Assembly: GCF_001042715.1 (NCBI RefSeq)
Contig: NZ_CP009687.1
Coordinates: 1,355,418-1,419,417 of the forward strand
Source: Clostridium aceticum
Lineage (GTDB): Bacteria > Bacillota > Clostridia > Peptostreptococcales > Natronincolaceae
DNA length: 64,000 bases
Direction: 5' to 3'
The notes under the pieces: generated by a model
Database searches by the model: none
What the model was told of the DNA's origin: nothing
The model's input: the letters and a program-made list of their open reading frames with translations, nothing else
In this document: piece after piece, positions 61,224-64,000 of the stretch
Layout of the letters: each line of letters starts with the position of its first letter
Position numbering within the stretch: the stretch's first letter is position 1
Made by a program: the position numbers and the translations under genes

Positions 61224-62116
61224 AGCAAACATATATAGATAGCATTGAAAGTATTATCAGCGTGGATATGGGCTGTAGAGGATTAGGGTCAGGTCTTAAG
61301 AAGGGAGACTTCAAGCTCGCCTTAGAAGAGTTAAACCAAGCTGAAAGAATGATCATTGTGACAGGCTTTTGTATCAAGGATACGATGACGGGAGAAACCG
61401 ATGGTCCTATGGGGGCAGTATCTCTTGCTGTGGCATTAAAAAAGCTAGGAAAAGAGGTCCTTATTATTACAGATGATTATTCCTACAAACTAGTAACTGC
61501 CTGTTGCGAGGTTATGGATATTCATGTTGATATAAGCTTAGTGCCCTTCGAGGGAGCTGAGTTTTACTGTGAAAAAATGATGAAGGATTATGCTCCAGAT
61601 TTAGTAGTTGCCATTGAACGCCCTGGAAGAGCTGCCGACGGAGGTTGCTATTCCATGAGGGGAGAAGATCTGAGTAGTTTTGTCCCCAATACAGATCCAC
61701 TATTTTCTATAGCCAAGAGAAGTGGCATTAAGACCATTGCAGTGGGAGATGGGGGCAATGAAATGGGGATGGGCAAGATTGCTGAGCATATTAAAGAAAA
61801 CATAAAACATGGGGAAAAAATCTGTGCAGTTAGTAAGGCGGACTATCTTATTATAGCTGGTGTTTCAAATTGGGGGGGACATGGTATCGTTGCTGGATTG
61901 TCCATCATGAATTCCAAAATGTTACTACACCATGTAGATAAGGAAATAGCCATGCTGGAAGGGATGGTAAATGTAGGTGGTGTAGATGGATGTAGTAAAA
62001 CCTCTGTCTGCACAGTAGATGGATTAAGCTTAGAAGTGAATTTAAGTATTTTGGAAAAGCTTAGAGAAATTGTTTCTGAGGCACTATTAGATCATCCTAC
62101 ATTGGCAATGGGTTAG
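61220..62116 (+). CDS. DUF4392 protein, D-glutamate cyclase C-terminal-type
   Basis: The 298-residue protein matches DUF4392: [54 protein letters not shown] and [14 protein letters not shown]. It would be the second half of a split D-glutamate cyclase with the preceding DUF1445 gene, whose stop it overlaps by four bases (GTGA). GTG at 61220 has AGGAG upstream. Cytoplasmic. The joint function is inferred from the mammalian fusion and from the pxp genes that follow. Confidence 0.85.
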   Translation: MKQTYIDSIESIISVDMGCRGLGSGLKKGDFKLALEELNQAERMIIVTGFCIKDTMTGETDGPMGAVSLAVALKKLGKEVLIITDDYSYKLVTACCEVMDIHVDISLVPFEGAEFYCEKMMKDYAPDLVVAIERPGRAADGGCYSMRGEDLSSFVPNTDPLFSIAKRSGIKTIAVGDGGNEMGMGKIAEHIKENIKHGEKICAVSKADYLIIAGVSNWGGHGIVAGLSIMNSKMLLHHVDKEIAMLEGMVNVGGVDGCSKTSVCTVDGLSLEVNLSILEKLREIVSEALLDHPTLAMG

Positions 62117-62143
62117 CAGCTGGTTAAATAGGAGGAAGAAAAA

Positions 62144-62902
62144 ATGATTACTGTTGATTTGAATTGTGATATGGGAGAAGGTTTTGGTGCTTATAAGATC
62201 GGATACGATAGAGAGTTACTAGACTATGTTACTTCTGTCAATATTGCATGTGGGTTTCATGCAGGGGACCCTATTGTGATGGACAAGACAGTGGCTTTAG
62301 CAATCGAAAAAGGTGTTGCGATTGGAGCACACCCGGGGTTTCCAGACCTGTTGGGTTTCGGCAGGAGGAATATGCATATATCCCCAGAAGAAGCGAAGGC
62401 ATATATGATTTACCAGATTGGTGCATTGCAGGGATTTGTTAAGGCACATGGCGGCAAGCTGCATCATGTTAAGCCTCATGGGGCCCTTTACAATATGGCA
62501 GCAAAAGATTACCAATTGGCGAGGGCATTGGTAGAGGCTGTTAGAGAAATAGATGATGACCTGATCTTTATGGGATTAGCCAATTCCATGATGATAAAAA
62601 CTGCTAAAGAAGTGGGAATTAAGACTGCTGAAGAGGTTTTTGCTGATAGAAACTATCAAGGGGATGGCTCTTTAGTACCTAGAAATTTACCAGATGCTAT
62701 CATTCATGATGATGGTATGTGTGTTGATCGAGTTATAAAAATGGTGAAGGAGAAAAGTGTAATGACAGTGGACCAAGAAGAAATTCGTATCAAGGCAGAT
62801 ACTATTTGTCTTCATGGAGATCATCCGTCAGCACTTTTATTTGCTGAGAAGCTTCATAGAGCATTATTACAGGAAGGTATAAAACTAAATCCTATTACTT
62901 AA
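62144..62902 (+). CDS. pxpA: 5-oxoprolinase subunit PxpA (LamB/YcsF family)
   Basis: This 252-residue subunit of the ATP-dependent 5-oxoprolinase shows the YcsF signature VDLNCDMGEGFGAYK, VNIACGFHAGDP, IGAHPGFPDLLGFGRR, HHVKPHGALYN and CLHGDHPSA. PxpABC opens 5-oxoproline to glutamate. ATG at 62144 follows AGGAGGAAG. It is 27 bp after the DUF4392 gene in the same operon. Confidence 0.95.
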   Translation: MITVDLNCDMGEGFGAYKIGYDRELLDYVTSVNIACGFHAGDPIVMDKTVALAIEKGVAIGAHPGFPDLLGFGRRNMHISPEEAKAYMIYQIGALQGFVKAHGGKLHHVKPHGALYNMAAKDYQLARALVEAVREIDDDLIFMGLANSMMIKTAKEVGIKTAEEVFADRNYQGDGSLVPRNLPDAIIHDDGMCVDRVIKMVKEKSVMTVDQEEIRIKADTICLHGDHPSALLFAEKLHRALLQEGIKLNPIT

Positions 62903-62915
62903 GGGGATATAAATT

Positions 62916-63659
62916 ATGAAGAAAGAATTAAATATCTATGCAGCAGGTGATAATGGTTTGATTATTGAATTTGGTCAGTGTATCAGCGAAGAAATCAATA
63001 GGGAAATAAGAAGCTTTCTATACTATTTGGAGATTCACACAAATAAGTTTGAAGAAATTGTTGAAATTATTCCCACTTATACTACCTTGTTTATTTTGTA
63101 CAATCCTTTAGTATCTACTTATCAAGAGCTAGTAGACAAGCTAAGTCATGCAAAGGAGGAGATTTTTCAAACAGAAATCCCTGAACCACATGTTATCCAC
63201 ATTCCTGTACTATATGGAAAGGAATATGGCCCTGACTTAGCTGCAGTAGCACAGCATAATGACTTATCCGTAGAAGAGGTAATTGCTATCCATAGCAGCC
63301 GTCCTTACCTCATCTATATGATTGGCTTCACCCCCGGTTTCCCATATCTAGGAGGGATGTCAGAGAAAATTGCAACACCTCGGCTTAAGGTGCCTAGACA
63401 AAAAATTTCTGCAGGTTCTGTGGGAATAGCAGGGAAACAAACTGGTATTTATCCTATTGACAGTCCTGGTGGTTGGCAGGTGATAGGAAGAACACCGGCT
63501 AAGTTATTTGATCCTTCCAGGGAACCAGCTGTGTTACTTAAGGTAGGGGACTATTTAGTTTTTGAGGCCATTGATGATAAAGACTATAAAAAAATAAATC
63601 AGCTGGTAGAAAAAAATCAATATCAAGCTAAAATAACTAAATATGAGGAGTGGAAATAA
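62916..63659 (+). CDS. pxpB: 5-oxoprolinase subunit PxpB (KipI family)
   Basis: The 247-residue protein has the KipI/PxpB motifs GFTPGFPYLGGMSEKIATPR and SVGIAGKQTGIYPIDSPGGW. It forms the PxpBC carboxylase-like part with PxpC. In Bacillus the homologue KipI inhibits the sporulation kinase KinA, so a signalling role cannot be excluded, but the full operon favours oxoprolinase. Its stop overlaps the pxpC start (TAATG). Confidence 0.95.
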   Translation: MKKELNIYAAGDNGLIIEFGQCISEEINREIRSFLYYLEIHTNKFEEIVEIIPTYTTLFILYNPLVSTYQELVDKLSHAKEEIFQTEIPEPHVIHIPVLYGKEYGPDLAAVAQHNDLSVEEVIAIHSSRPYLIYMIGFTPGFPYLGGMSEKIATPRLKVPRQKISAGSVGIAGKQTGIYPIDSPGGWQVIGRTPAKLFDPSREPAVLLKVGDYLVFEAIDDKDYKKINQLVEKNQYQAKITKYEEWK

Positions 63660-64000
63660 TGTCTAAAATCTCAATTGTAAAGCCTGGACTTATGACTACA
63701 ATTCAAGATCAAGGTAGAACAGGGTATCAACATTTTGGCATGCCGGTGGCGGGGGCAATGGATATATACTCCTTGCAGTTGGCCAATTTACTAGTAGGAA
63801 ATCAACGATTTGAAGCAGCCCTTGAAATCACTTTGATGGGTCCAGAAATTTTCTTCCATGATACAAGAACAGTTGCTATTACAGGTGGAGAAATCAGCAT
63901 TACCGTCAATGATAGGCTGGTGCCCATGTATCAAACAATTTACTTGCAAAAAGGGGATACACTAAAGCTTGCCAATGTGTCAGTAGGAAGTCGTTCTTAT
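63659..64000 (+). CDS. pxpC: 5-oxoprolinase subunit PxpC (KipA family), cut by window end
   Basis: The first 114 codons are present and open to the last base. ISIVKPGLMTTIQDQGRTGY, FGMPVAGAMD, ALEITLMGPEI and TGGEISITVN are the N-terminal hallmarks of KipA/PxpC. ATG at 63659 overlaps the pxpB stop by one base. It completes the PxpABC set. Confidence 0.95.
   Translation, partial: MSKISIVKPGLMTTIQDQGRTGYQHFGMPVAGAMDIYSLQLANLLVGNQRFEAALEITLMGPEIFFHDTRTVAITGGEISITVNDRLVPMYQTIYLQKGDTLKLANVSVGSRSY

Overview
This window looks like chromosome from a low-GC, anaerobic, motile Gram-positive bacterium of the Clostridia. The base composition is AT-rich, ribosome sites are strong GGAGG types, and GTG and TTG starts are used. 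The gene content fits: a corrinoid O-demethylase operon, a hydrogenase-derived chemoreceptor, an Isf-type iron-sulfur flavoprotein, TAXI-TRAP uptake and 5-oxoprolinase. A relative of Alkaliphilus or Natronincola is my guess from gene content alone. I saw no rRNA, tRNA, CRISPR array or intact insertion sequence.

Layout. 1-900: tail of a RAYT/IS200-like transposase gene, REP-like repeats and a small membrane protein. 1021-5115 (minus): pstSCAB phosphate uptake with an unusual PstS; a HAD phosphatase diverges from it. 6253-8742: MocR regulator divergent from an EamA exporter. 8890-12051: MarR regulator, then two ArsA/Get3-like ATPases flanking a small helical protein. 12221-15019: TrmO-like protein, AraC/GyrI regulator and, on the other strand, a MATE pump. 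15656-18385: MoxR AAA ATPase plus VWA protein. 18583-24100: glpK, an L,D-transpeptidase, a decayed metallo-hydrolase gene, a Crp/Fnr regulator, an Isf-like flavoprotein and a truncated gene. 24358-29458: HisD-family dehydrogenase with a sugar-type ABC importer. 29916-34611: DEAD-box helicase, then an actin-like ATPase with a PRC-barrel protein and a divergent ParA-like P-loop protein. 34847-36133: small proteins. 36337-40272: TetR regulator and a three-component corrinoid methyltransferase (O-demethylase) operon ending in a 47-residue protein. 40440-43788: XRE regulator, trmB, and a leader peptide before a PLP-fold/GNAT fusion. 43864-53542: chemotaxis genes (MCP, CheV, hydrogenase-MCP fusion), acetyltransferase, MetH-activation-like protein and M3 peptidase. 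54571-56283: pirin and a small membrane-anchored protein. 56479-64000: TAXI-TRAP transporter divergent from D-glutamate cyclase-like genes and pxpABC.

How genes work together. The last block reads as one pathway: uptake by the TRAP system, cyclisation of D-glutamate to 5-oxoproline by the DUF1445/DUF4392 pair, and ring opening by PxpABC (cut by the window end). The methyltransferase operon has a substrate methyltransferase, a corrinoid shuttle and a methyltetrahydrofolate methyltransferase, under a TetR protein whose likely operators can be seen. The HisD-family gene lies upstream of an importer and no other his gene is in view, so a catabolic polyol dehydrogenase is more likely than histidine synthesis.

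Dispersed repeats stand out: a three-copy MITE-like element with inverted ends, a two-copy 104-bp structured element that ends two minus-strand genes, and REP-like GGGGACG repeats. The best candidates for undescribed biology are the actin/PRC-barrel/P-loop module, the paired Get3-like ATPases, the hydrogenase-MCP fusion, the PLP/GNAT fusion with its leader peptide, and the HisD-ABC operon.
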